The notes under the pieces are model-generated. The model saw nothing but the letters and a program-made list of their open reading frames with translations. It was not told the DNA's origin and ran no database searches. Below are positions 1-8,234 of a stretch of DNA of 14,086 nt, piece by piece (within the stretch, counting starts at the first letter, position 1; every line of letters starts with the position of its first letter). A program made the translations under genes and the position numbers. Source of the stretch: Gloeopeniophorella convolvens (lineage: Eukaryota > Basidiomycota > Agaricomycetes > Russulales); the NCBI GenBank assembly GCA_022496205.1, contig WTXD01000269.1:1-14086 (forward strand), in the 5' to 3' direction.

Positions 1-1061
1 TTGGTCTGACGACCCTCTCTAGAGGTCGACGTAAGTGGAACCCCTAATTGCACGAGACGATTGTAATGTGTGAGGGCAGATCCTGCACTTGCATGGACAG
101 GCATGTTGGCGTATGATTGCGCTGTTTTCGCTCTTACTTTGTACAAGGCGTTCGCAGTGGGCAGACTCGGAGACATACCGTATATCCTTGACGTCATTGT
201 ACGGGATGGTGAGTCGGACTGCTACTTTCTCAGCCGGACCTAGGCTCACGCCTTACCGTAGGGGCGATGTATTTCTCGTGAGTGGGTTTATGTCGGGAAT
301 CGTCTCTTAGTCTGATCAAAGAATAGTGCGCTTTGCTTTGTGAATCTAGCGAATATCCTGACTCTTCGGGTACGCCAATTTCGACTGTCATATCCTACCT
401 AGTACCCAATCGCTCATTCGTGCCTTTCCTACCAGTTCGCCCCGGTCTGTCTATCTGGTCCGACGAGATCCTTCCGTTCGCTTACCTCTCGACCCAACTA
501 CCAGCCGCTCCTTCGGAATTCAGCAGGAACACTCACCAACGTGTCTGTTTTTCTGCAAAGCTATTACGTCACCATGCTGACACATCATCTCCCCAGGCTC
601 TCATCGGTCCTGGTATCCCGTCTCTTGCTCAACCTCCGCGCGGAGAACGCCACCGCAATAGGCTTCTCAAGCGGAGAAGATATGCAGTCGTCCCTGGCGT
701 GGGAGGCAGCCTTTCCCGTCGCTCCCGTCGACACTTGGCATCACTGCTACGGTCCTTTCGAACGACGCTGCGCAAGACAGGATGAAGAACGACGCCAGAG
801 CAGGTAAGCACGCCCAAATAATATCGCTCGCCTGAGCTTCAGAATGACGAAAGTGGGGATGCAGGGGCATTAATTGAGCTGAATAACATCCCGGATATCC
901 GTGTGACCGAACACGGGGAAAGCGAGGCGGAGCGAGGGATCGGGCGAGCTGGAGAAACGTCGCACCCCACCGTTGCGGACTGTAGTTCATCCACTTTGGA
1001 CGATAAAGATGGACTCACTAGAGACGATCTAGATGTACACGCCGTAATCTACGAGGTATGA
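1..1061 (+). CDS. DUF6533-type membrane protein, copy A (5' truncated by window edge)
   Basis: Only the C-terminal half of the protein is inside the window. Inferred exons: 1-30, 80-208, 262-277, 327-369, 505-542, 597-803 and probably 854-1061. Spliced, they give one open frame containing LAWTGMLAYDCAVFALTLYK, then VIVRDG, then YFSALCFVNLANILTLR, then TLTNVLSSVLVSRLLLNLR. This is the usual order in the second half of fungal DUF6533 proteins (several hydrophobic helices and an MSRLMLNLR-like motif). Introns are 49, 53, 49, 135 and 54 nt, all GT-AG. Reading straight on from 597 meets a stop at 805-807, but a GTAAGC donor at 804 and an AG at 852-853 give a 50-nt intron leading into an acidic hydrophilic tail ending at 1059-1061. 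The tail is an inference; the gene may instead stop at 807. Copy B at 3269-4904 matches it exon by exon. The family is of unknown function and presumed integral to a membrane. Confidence 0.78.
804..853 (+). other. Probable last intron of DUF6533 copy A
   Basis: GTAAGC donor directly after codons for RRQS and an AAAG acceptor. Removing these 50 nt joins the frame to a 69-codon open stretch (GDAGALIELNNIPDIRV onward) that has no stop until 1059. Length fits the 49-54 nt introns of this gene. The acceptor is not preceded by a strong pyrimidine tract, so the call is moderate. Confidence 0.5.
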
Positions 1062-1211
1062 GACCCCCAGATGCTGACGAGTACTGCTCGGTGAGCTCGT
1101 TTGTTTTCACACTGGCATCATGCAACCGTGACGATCCGGCTTCCATGGGATCATCTGCGTAGTGGCCAGATCCCGGGTGCTCCTCAGTGGAGAAGTGGTG
1201 TGGTACTACAA

Positions 1212-1256
1212 TGGATGACTTCCCGTAAGGTTTAGAGAATTCTAAACCGTTCTAAA
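1212..1256 (+). repeat. Left terminal inverted repeat
   Basis: Outer 19-bp block followed by a palindromic block, GGTTTAGA-GAAT-TCTAAACC (8-bp arms, 4-nt loop), then GTTCTAAA. It pairs with 2408-2462 in inverted orientation. Confidence 0.88.
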
Positions 1257-1313
1257 AAATCAGGAGCGCGTAACCGATCGTTTCCGTCCTCTAGATTCCA
1301 AACCGCAAGACAT

Positions 1314-1478
1314 GGCAACGGGATTTGGAACGATTTGGATGAAATCTTAGATCCGGCACAGGCGGGAAAGATCACCGAGCCCGGGTTTATCTTGCCCATG
1401 CTGCACACCAGCAAACTGGGGTGTACAGACAGCGATTTCAAGTCTCAGGTCAAGGAAGTGTTTTATACAGATGTTTGA
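1314..1478 (+). pseudogene. Coding-like fragment inside the TIR element, unrecognised
   Basis: An open + frame reading GNGIWNDLDEILDPAQAGK, then ITEPGFILPMLHTSKLG and CTDSDFKSQVKEVFYTDV, ending in TGA at 1476-1478. The composition is balanced and protein-like, unlike the repetitive GC-rich shadows elsewhere in the element. No start codon is visible and it begins within the subterminal repeat zone, so it is at most an exon or captured fragment. I do not recognise a domain. It could belong to the same captured gene as the methyltransferase-like piece 150 bp downstream, which is on the same strand. Confidence 0.3.
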
Positions 1479-1630
1479 TTATGCAGAATTGTTACAAAAA
1501 TGAGTAGGCTTGAGCTCTGCACACACTGCTGATCTCGACATATGGACGTGCGCCAACGCACATCATGCCACATGCCGCATGAACGTTTGAACTCACGTCA
1601 GGTTGGGGACCCGATAGCAGAGGTAGAGGC

Positions 1631-1850
1631 TGGGACGCCATGTGCGCACGCAGGGCGCCTTCGACCCGCGGCTCCGCCTCGACGCTGCTGGCCACACAGA
1701 GCTCGAGCTTGGCATGGGCACAGGTACGACGGGGCTCGCGCCTGCCCTGGTGCAGCCGTGCGTGCGTGCGCTGCTCACGGACCTGGTGAGCGCGTCCCCA
1801 CTGCTGCACACCAACGCGTCCGTTGACTTGTCTGCCCGAACGTACACGCG
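1631..1850 (+). pseudogene. Lysine-methyltransferase-like fragment (Methyltransf_16 type) inside the TIR element
   Basis: The frame starting near 1642 reads RLRLDAAGHTELELGMGTG, then TTGLAPALVQPCVRALLTDL, then VSASPLLHTNASV. LELGxGTGxxGL is the SAM-binding motif I of class I methyltransferases, and the following TDL with a pair of leucines and an Asn is the post-I pattern of the METTL21/FAM86/Rrg1-like protein-lysine methyltransferases. Just upstream, at 1631 in another frame, WDAMC resembles the family's conserved W-[DE]-A before motif I, implying one more frame break or a lost exon. Downstream of about 1850 the family's DxxY-type region cannot be traced. It therefore looks like a captured host-gene fragment rather than a functional enzyme. 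The motif match is direct; the family name is an inference. Confidence 0.45.
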
Positions 1851-1858
1851 CGTGTACG
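1841..1858. repeat. 18-bp perfect palindrome at the centre of the element
   Basis: CGTACACGCGCGTGTACG is its own reverse complement. It lies only about 13 bp from the arithmetic midpoint (1837) of the TIR element. It may be chance or a relic of a head-to-head structure. Confidence 0.6.
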
Positions 1859-2407
1859 GAGGTGCAGCTTACATACCGCATGCGCAAGCTGCAAGAGGCG
1901 CCATTCTTAGAACCATTTGGACTAGGGTGCGCATCCGTGCTGGTGCTTGTCCGGGATGCAGACAGGTGGTGGACGTGGCTGGGCGTGGGCGGTGAGGGTA
2001 AGGTGTATGTGTTCTCCGCACAGCGGAGGGCAAGGTCGATCGGCTGAGAGGTGCCCGGTGCAGGGGGACGATGGGGGTGGTGCAGGGCGTTGGGGTGTGC
2101 AGGGCGCACGCGCGGAAGAGCGACGACGCGTTCGTCAATGGGCGTCGAGGAGCGTGGTCCAGCATGACATGCAGAGGGTCGGTGCAGGTCGGTGCTCACT
2201 CACGCCGGACTTTGAAACTCGAGCAGCACGTGGTAGATCCGTCTCCAAATCGTTCCGTTTGGGGCGATATTTCACACTCCGACGGCGACGAGCATCTGGA
2301 GGGAGGGGTCGGACCCTCCTTCCAAATCGTTGCTAAGAAAACATCTGGAATACCCAACGTTGACAACGACGCCAGGCCCCGATCGGACCGATCGTGGATA
2401 CGATGGT

Positions 2408-2462
2408 TTGGAACGGTTTAGAATGCTCTAAACCGTTCCAAATCCTTACGGGAAGTCATCCA
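2408..2462 (-). repeat. Right terminal inverted repeat with perfect hairpin
   Basis: Reverse complement of the left end, plus 10 extra bases after the outer block. The inner part, 2407-2442, is a perfect inverted repeat: arm TTTGGAACGGTTTAGA, loop ATGC, arm TCTAAACCGTTCCAAA. The left end has only a shortened version of this hairpin, so one end has lost, or the other gained, part of the arm. Confidence 0.88.
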
Positions 2463-3268
2463 ATAACCCGGAGCGCGCAAGACCAATACACTGTACCCCA
2501 TGGACGCGGAGACTTGCTCCAAGTAGGGCAATGACATCGACGGCCCTGGCTGGACTGATTACGGGCATCTCGGCTGAAAGGACAATCGAGGCTGGCGCTG
2601 ACTCGGCGCTCGTCACTAATGTACTAATGACCAAAGCCGATAAGTCCGAAGTACACTGGTGGTGCCATGTGACGTACCTCCGTATCACCCCCACGGGCCA
2701 CAACTTGATGCTCTGTTCTTACTTGTAAACGTTGCTCTTTCAAAAAGTATCGCGAGTGCTCTTTCAGTTGCGTTGGCTGGTAGTCCTGGCTTTCACGAGC
2801 TATGCATATCCATGGGGACGTCATCCGTCCTAGTTGCTCTCACCCAGCCTGTTCGATGTTTCCAGGGCGACTGCGCTTTCGACAGAGGTAAAACGCACCC
2901 GCGAAACTATGCCATCGCGACGACGATGCTTGGCGACACCTTTGCAGGACACCGCCCCTTCCTCGGACTTGCTTGTAGCCCGCGCCACGTTAATTCCCGG
3001 CCTCCCCATACTGCAATCACCATGTCTCCCCGCACCCCTCGAGTAGTCCACCTGCGCGCCACCACCTGATTCGCTGTTCTTTCTTGGCGCCTTTCGGTCG
3101 CACGGTTGGATTCTTACGCGTAGCACCGGGCCGTACCGTCACCGATGTGGTTGGATGCTGGTCTACGTTCACGCGTGTGCCTCTTAAAGAGCATACTGTG
3201 TCTCCTCAACCCGGCGACCCTGTTTCCTCAGAAGGGCCTATTCCCTCAATAGCTTTAACAGGCCTACA
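2463..3268. other. Intergenic, no supported gene
   Basis: This stretch separates the TIR element from DUF6533 copy B. Open frames exist in several phases, the longest about 136 codons on +, but none shows a recognisable domain, splice structure or paralogue. The last few hundred bases before 3269 should hold the copy B promoter; no clear TATA box is seen. Confidence 0.5.
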
Positions 3269-4904
3269 ATGTCCCCGGGGGGTGTCATTGCCGCTGGATC
3301 GCACGCTGCAGGACACGTGTAAGCTGACAGCTTCACTTCAGCTAAATTACATGCTAACATCATACTTATAGGCAATCAAACTACATTCTAAATCTGGTTC
3401 CAGTAGGTAAGCTTACCGATTCAAATCTTCAATACATCATTCAAGCAGGCCTTCATTAAACGTAGTGATTCTATACTATGACTTTGTGCTTACTTCATCC
3501 TCCGAAATCCGCTTTTTCTGGCCACCTCACAACAAGCAAGGCTGGGGACCTTTGCATTTCTCCTAAACCGCTACCTCTCTTTCTTCGGGTACATCCCGAT
3601 GTTGATCTCTTTCTTTGGCCGTGGACATAGTCCCAAGGTGGGCCCTCTTGGTTAGCTTGAAGCTCAGTCTGGCTGAGTTTACGCTCGAATAGTTGTGCGT
3701 CTCTAGAATGTGCGCTGCCCGGCGCCGATGAGGCTCATCAGATCGCAGTTGCCAAGGCCTACATGCATATCACGAAGTCTCGAAGTCGTCTTACAAATAG
3801 CTGTTGGCGGTAAGCTTCCGACATGTCCGTGTACGTCGCTTTCCGTACCTGACCCAGCCCACTCTCAACCAGTTCCTGCGCGATGCGCGTGCACGCGTTG
3901 TACGGCCGGAGTCGTCGGGCTTTGAGCCTTTTGGTCCTCCTCGCCACCGCCTCGGTTGTCGTCGGAGGCGTGGCGTCTCCTTGAGGCCTATCGGGTGTAC
4001 ACTAATGCTCCCCTCGTAGTGGGCCATTCTCGCTGACCGCTACAATACAGTCAAATCGGGTCCCGTGGTATGGACTTTCCTGGTTGCAACAGGTATACGA
4101 CAGCCGCAGGTTATGTTGTTGGGTTCTCTCAAGGAACGACTCGGACTCAACAAGTGCCTCGTTCGTTCACTCTCTAGGGGCCGGCGTAAGTCGCGGTATG
4201 GGGATTGTAGTGAAATGCTAAACGCTCAGAACAGAGACCGCCTTGGCATGGTCGGGCGTGCTCGTATTCGACAGCGCCGTCTTCTTGCTTACTCTCCGAA
4301 AAGCATGTGCGATCGGAAGAGGTGCTCACATCTTGGACGTGATCGTACGTGATGGTGAGTCCCGCCGATGTTTTTGCAAAATCAGACACTGACACGATGG
4401 TCCCACTCAGGAACCGTATACTTCTCGTGAGGGCCATTCGTAAACTTTGGCTTGACGGAGGTCTCACCTCGGATTCAGTGCTTTGTTCGTCGTGAACCTG
4501 GCAAACATACTCACACTCCGGGTGCGTCGGCATTCTTCCTGGTAGTTTGCTTTGTGACGAAGACCTCGTCTAGTTTGCTCCGGTTCGTTCCTGCCTCCGG
4601 CACCCACCCGCACCGCCGCTAACATTACGGCTCCTGCGTTCAGACTTTCTTGCGTGCTTCCACCACAACCCTTACAAATGTGTTCGTTCATTGGCGACCT
4701 CCGTCGAAGCGGACGCTGATGCATAGTATATGCAGATTATCGACCACCCTCATGTCGCGTCTCATGTTGATTCTCCGCGCGGAACACGCAGCGTCCGCGG
4801 GTCTGCCGATGTCGATAGAGTCCTCAGGGAGATTTCGAGCGGCATTGCCTGTAGCGCCTTCACCCGTGCTGATAGCCACTCCCGGTCCGTCAACACCTTT
4901 TTGA
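3269..4904 (+). CDS. DUF6533-type membrane protein, copy B (frame-disrupted)
   Basis: ATG at 3269. Exons 3269-3318, 3372-3406 and 3466 onward give MSPGGVIAAGSHAAGHV, QSNYILNLVPVVILYYDFVL, TSSSEIRFFWPPHNKQGW: the DUF6533 start with its first helix and the conserved E-x-x-x-x-W. After a one-base break near 3546 the frame continues as LLNRYLSFFGYIPMLISFFG, the diagnostic LNRY motif. Further breaks lie near 3775 (AYHE to LEVVLQIAVG) and near 3880, before MRVHALYGRSRRAL, the family's R-x-x-ALY-x-R-S motif. The exon structure at about 3638-4100 is uncertain. From 4186 the 3' half is clean: introns 4186-4234, 4355-4410, 4427-4478, 4522-4643 and 4682-4735 give AWSGVLVFDSAVFLLTLRKA, VIVRDG, YFSALFVVNLANILTLR and TLTNVLSSTLMSRLMLILR-like text, ending at 4904. 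Predicted multi-pass membrane protein of unknown function, paralogous to copy A. Either a recent pseudogene or a gene hit by consensus indels. Confidence 0.75.
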
Positions 4905-5478
4905 CAGTCGCTCAACGGGAACCCAAGCGCGGCGTGAAACTCTAGTGGGTCTCTTGCACAGCTAACGCGCCTCGATCTGTTGAATCCGTCTCCTTCACAG
5001 CTTCAACGCTTCAATCCTGACATCGACCACGACCATCCAGAGCACACATCACCTGCTTTCGCAGACGAAAGTAACTTCGTGTTGACGACAAAACACAACA
5101 TTGTGTTACATTCTGTATCATCACCTACTGTAGCCTTTGGTCGTGAAGCTCGTGTTCTATTATACAAATCATGATATCACATAACGGCATCTCAAGACGT
5201 TGCCCCAATCAAGTATCCACAAGAACGAAAGAATATGCTTTTGCCGCTTCGTAACGCACTACTTTCCCCAATGCTAATCACGGAGAGGGTGCCCACCGGT
5301 CGGAGATCTTCCAAAACCTCCATTGTCCGATGCCAGCGCCGATCCAGCGTTGAATTGTCACATGCTCCGCCGCCCGACCGCGCCTCATCCAGAACCGTGA
5401 CCACCGCCGACGCCTGGGCGTCATGCAACGCTCAGCACCGGTTCGTCTCGGCGCGTGGCCGCGGAGGCGCATACTGCA
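4905..5478. other. Intergenic between convergent genes
   Basis: Between the 3' ends of copy B (+) and the CBM21 gene (-). A frame at about 4980-5174 (+) reads NPSPSQLQRFNPDIDHDHPE and could be a final tail exon of copy B, as copy A has an acidic tail, but no matching donor was found. On the minus strand 5235-5428 holds an open stretch that might be further CBM21-gene sequence; this is not supported by a convincing splice. An inverted repeat AACACAA-CA-TTGTGTT lies near 5093-5108. Confidence 0.4.
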
Positions 5479-6440
5479 TCAGCGTGAGTCGCGCGCAGGA
5501 TTGCTCGGGGCGTCGTCACGCGGCGCGGACCCAGGCGCAGATGGGGCGGCGCTCGGGGCGGCTGCGGCTGCGGTCAGGAACGGCGCAGTGCTTGGCCCGG
5601 ACCCGGTCCGGACTGCCGCAGGCGCGAGCTCGACGCGGAAGTTCTCGCCGCCGTTGTTGTCCCACCACTCGCCGGATCCAGGGACGGCGTAGCGAATGGC
5701 GAGGGAAAGAGTGCGTGCAGAGGCAACAGCCTCGAGGGGGATTGTGAAGACGAAGCGGTCCCATGTGCCGTCGGGCGTCGCGGGGCCGGTGTAGCGCGCG
5801 TGGACTTCGGATTGTGTCGTCCAGGCGTCAAGGGTGAAGCGCGCAGCGACGTCCTTCTCGAATGCGATGTTGCGCACGCGCACGGTGCCGCGGAGAAGAG
5901 GAGGTCGCGCAGTCGGTAGGGATACGGACTCGAGTAGAACGCGCGCGTTTGGTGAAGGATGCGGTGAGGGTACGGGTGACATGTCTGCTACCCTGAGAGG
6001 CAGGAGGCGTCCCGTAGACGAGAAAGCTTCTGACTCGGTCTCAGTCTCCGTATCCGAGAGGGGGCGGGAGATGGAGGAGGGCCGCGAGGTTATACGAAAA
6101 TGACGGACAGACTCGAGTCCACCAGTCCTTGTCTTTAAATTGGACGCATTTTGGGCTGTCAGGGAGCGATTGAGAGCGGACATGGTGTGCGTGGGAGAGA
6201 GCCCTGCTCTGAGAGCACTTGAGAGAAGATTTCGTGGTTTCTTTGATGCGGAACAAGGCAACTAGTCGTACGCAGGGTTGGTACGCATCGAGGTGACGCG
6301 CATCGGGGCCTAGTGATCTCCTGACTCGGTGTAGACGATGACGTCGAGGGAAGTGAAGATGTGAAATGGTTGGGAGCGGGATGAATACTGGCGGCGTGTA
6401 GGATGCTCGCCAATGCGGTGGTGACTGGAACGTAGGGCAT
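5479..6440 (-). CDS. CBM21-domain protein, PP1 regulatory subunit-like (one-base frame break)
   Basis: The minus strand encodes a family-21 carbohydrate-binding module at about 5945-5625: VLLESVSLPTARPPLLRGTV, VRNIAFEKDVAARFTLDAWT, SEVHARYTG, TWDRFVFTIPL, then LAIRYAVPGSGEWWDNNGGE and NFRVEL. The WWDNNxGxNFR motif and FEK-V-x-R are hallmarks of CBM21 in glycogen-targeting subunits of protein phosphatase 1 (GAC1/PPP1R3 type), which bring PP1 to glycogen synthase. N-terminal to it come FKDKD, GLESVRHFRITSRPSSISRP and a DTETETE acidic tract. The most likely start is ATG 6440-6438 (MPYVPVTTALASILHAAS). Three frames are needed: the N-terminus, then LFRIKETTKSSL through VQFKDKD, then GGLESV onward. 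The last change is a single extra base at 6124, with no possible intron. The C-terminal tail ends soon after the domain, shorter than I would expect for the family. Confidence 0.82.
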
Positions 6441-7576
6441 CTTGGTTAGGCTGTGGGCCGAGAGGGGTCAAGTCGACCCACAGATATTTATGAGCGCGTA
6501 ATTGTATATCGGCCCCGGTGGCGTTGAGCTTGGACTTTGTTCCGATGCCATTTCCTGAGGGTCGCGCCTGAAACCGAATGCGTCTAGGACAGGTCTCGGA
6601 AGCGCCTGGAGGCGGCCTAGAACACCGTCGCCGATAGCCCGAGCCTCATGAGTGGCTGACATGGGCAGCTCTCCTCCGATCCTCTCCGCTCTGGAACTGC
6701 CTGTATGTTTGATCGACTCGTCGGCCACACAGCTCGGAAGATTAGCATCAACGATACCGCCCGAAGGGGGGACACTGGAGCCACCGCGGTACATCTCCGT
6801 CTCACGCTTCACTGCGGCTCTTTGGTGGATGTTACTGTAAGGCCTAGCTGCGTTCGCCATGTTCCAGAGAGCCCTGGAAACGGTCAAGCGCCTGATAGAT
6901 ACAGCCTTATCAGTAGGGTCTTGCTTGGATGATTAGGCCGAAGAAAGTACTTCCCGCAGCTCCGCAAAGCGCAAAGCGCGAGCCCGGGCGTAACGCACAG
7001 TTCAAACGGCGCTAACGTGCCGAAGATAATGGGTATCCTCATTGATCTTGTGTCAGGGTCGCTGGACAGGTGCATGTGGAATCTGGGCCGCAGTTGGGGA
7101 ACTTTGAGCAAATATAAATGGCAGACCGCCGTCTGAAGGGCGCTTATTATCCGGTCCGAGCCAGCCTAGTCATTACCTAATCAGCCAATTCGTAAATCAG
7201 CCGCTTCTTTCTCACTCAGCACGCCATCGTGCCCTCCCAAAATTTACACGCTTGTGCGCTAGCTAAGTATCGGCGGTCTAACATAGACCTCTTTGACATC
7301 TTGCATACAGGATATTGAACCTGGCTTCTCGCATGGCAGTTACTTCATGGTCTCGTCTTGCGCCGCACTTGGGAGTCAGACGCCAGATGAACGGATAGAC
7401 CCCCACGTCCTGGCAATCACTTGGGCTGGACCGCGAGTCGTCAATCTAGGCACCACGCCTAAAAAACATGAAGAACAAGCATAACCCGTCGGGAGACCAT
7501 ACACCGACTCTGTAACTAAGTAAGTTCCAACGGATGATCCGAAGCACCGTTCAATCTCAGCTGTCTACATAGTTGC
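6441..7576. other. Intergenic, no firmly supported gene
   Basis: Upstream of the CBM21 gene and downstream of SnoaL gene 1. Open frames of up to about 139 codons occur without recognisable domains or paralogues. A TATA-like AATATAAAT sits at 7111-7119 on +. Downstream of it a possible intron end (TTGACATCTTGCATACAG, about 7291-7308) leads into a 59-codon open frame reading DIEPGFSHGSYFMVSSCAAL and ending at 7484; this might be a small gene's last exon, but it is weak. Confidence 0.4.
7113..7118 (+). promoter_or_regulatory. TATA-like box without an assigned gene
   Basis: TATAAA on the + strand in a region with no confirmed + gene. It could drive the possible small + frame ending at 7484. Chance occurrence is quite possible. 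Confidence 0.2.
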
Positions 7577-8157
7577 TCATGCTCCCAGTGCCTGTGGTCC
7601 GGAGGCACTGCCACTTCCGAACTTGATTAAGGCATCGCTGTCTGCAAACTCTTTGATGCCTTCAATCTTCTGCTGAGGGCCACTTTTCTCAAATGTGAAA
7701 AGATAGATGGCCTCGATGTTGAGCGGGGTACCGCTCGAGGCACTTCCGTGCACGAATGTCTATCGACCTCGGCGTGAGCATTCAGCGTCCCTCCTAAACA
7801 TTGACCAAGAAGTGCGTACGTGGATCCAAACACTATTCTTATCCTCGTTGACTGCGTAGATAGTGATCTGTCCAGATCGGGAGCAATTAAGATGCTGCGC
7901 TCATCGCGAAATGTATACAACACTACCTCCAGGGGATTTCCTTCCAATCGGTCTTTGAGCTCTTTCACGTACTCAAGGTCTTCAGCCTTGCTTCTGACCG
8001 GGATGCCCAGCGATGCAGGGAGCGACGTCTGGGTAAACTCGTCCGTGGTGAACTTGCTCAGCTGTTCGAAATTCCACTCGGACAGAGACTTCAGGTACTG
8101 CTGCGCAATCTTCACCTGCGGGGAGGGATGCTCTAGGAATTTGAATGTCTGCGACAT
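7577..8157 (-). CDS. SnoaL/NTF2-like small protein, gene 1 (intact)
   Basis: ATG at 8157-8155. Exons 8157-7927 (77 codons), 7843-7820 (8 codons) and 7759-7577 (61 codons with TGA at 7579-7577) are all in phase 0 and give 145 residues. Text: MSQTFKFLEHPSPQVKIAQQ, YLKSLSEWNFEQLSKFTTDE, FTQTSLPASLGIPVRSKAED, then across introns GNPLE / DKNSVWIH / TFVHGSASSGTPLNIEAIYL, FTFEKSGPQQKIEGIKEFAD. The pattern A-x-x-YL-x-x-L-x-x-W-(N/D)-(F/I)-x-x-L followed by a late beta-rich part and (I/V)-x-x-IKEF-x-DS is that of small fungal SnoaL-like proteins with a cone-shaped alpha+beta (NTF2) fold. There is no signal peptide or membrane helix. Function is unknown; relatives include polyketide cyclases, but catalysis is not implied. 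Introns are 83 and 60 nt. A TATA box lies 70 bp upstream. It is paralogous to the gene at 9585-10154 on the same strand. Confidence 0.83.
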
Positions 8158-8226
8158 TTCTGGCGGGTTGTATGAGTATGAGTGTATCCTGAAGTTTGTT
8201 GCGGAAGGAGCTCTGAAACTGCTCAG

Positions 8227-8234
8227 CTTATATA
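8227..8234 (-). promoter_or_regulatory. TATA box of SnoaL gene 1
   Basis: On the minus strand TATATAAG, 70 bp upstream of the ATG at 8157. SnoaL gene 2 has a TATA box at an equivalent distance, which supports both. Confidence 0.55.

Larger units (their letters stand above)
1212..2462. mobile_element. Non-autonomous TIR DNA transposon (1,251 bp), possibly gene-capturing
   Basis: The two ends are inverted copies of each other. The outer 19 bases, TGGATGACTTCCCGTAAGG, are identical at 1212-1230 and, reversed, at 2444-2462. A further block (1231-1256 versus the reverse complement of 2408-2433) matches at 24 of 26 positions, but on the right it is separated from the outer block by 10 extra bases. 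Each end can fold into a hairpin. Related subterminal motifs (CCAAATCGTTCC-like) occur near both ends. No transposase-like frame is visible; the interior is GC-rich and holds coding-like fragments described separately. No convincing target-site duplication was found (left flank TACTACAA, right flank ATAACCCG), so the superfamily is not assigned and the copy may be old. It lies 150 bp downstream of DUF6533 copy A, between the two paralogues. Confidence 0.85.

Noticed and set aside
667..990. Minus-strand open frame of 107 codons
   Set aside because: Lies antisense to the spliced last exons of DUF6533 copy A and has no domain.
1492..2199. Long minus-strand open frame (235 codons) inside the TIR element
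   Set aside because: Low-complexity composition rich in His, Pro, Ser and Arg, no domain, and opposite to the strand carrying the methyltransferase motif. It is a GC-rich shadow frame.
1204..2470. Target-site duplication around the TIR element
   Set aside because: Flanks of 2, 3, 8 and 9 bp were compared and do not match, so no duplication is claimed.
5093..5108. Short inverted repeat AACACAA-CA-TTGTGTT
   Set aside because: Seven-base arms in AT-rich intergenic DNA; nothing ties it to a terminator or element in a fungal genome.
5235..5747. Plus-strand open frame of 170 codons
   Set aside because: Antisense to the CBM21 domain coding region; Arg/Ser/Ala-rich shadow of a GC-rich exon.
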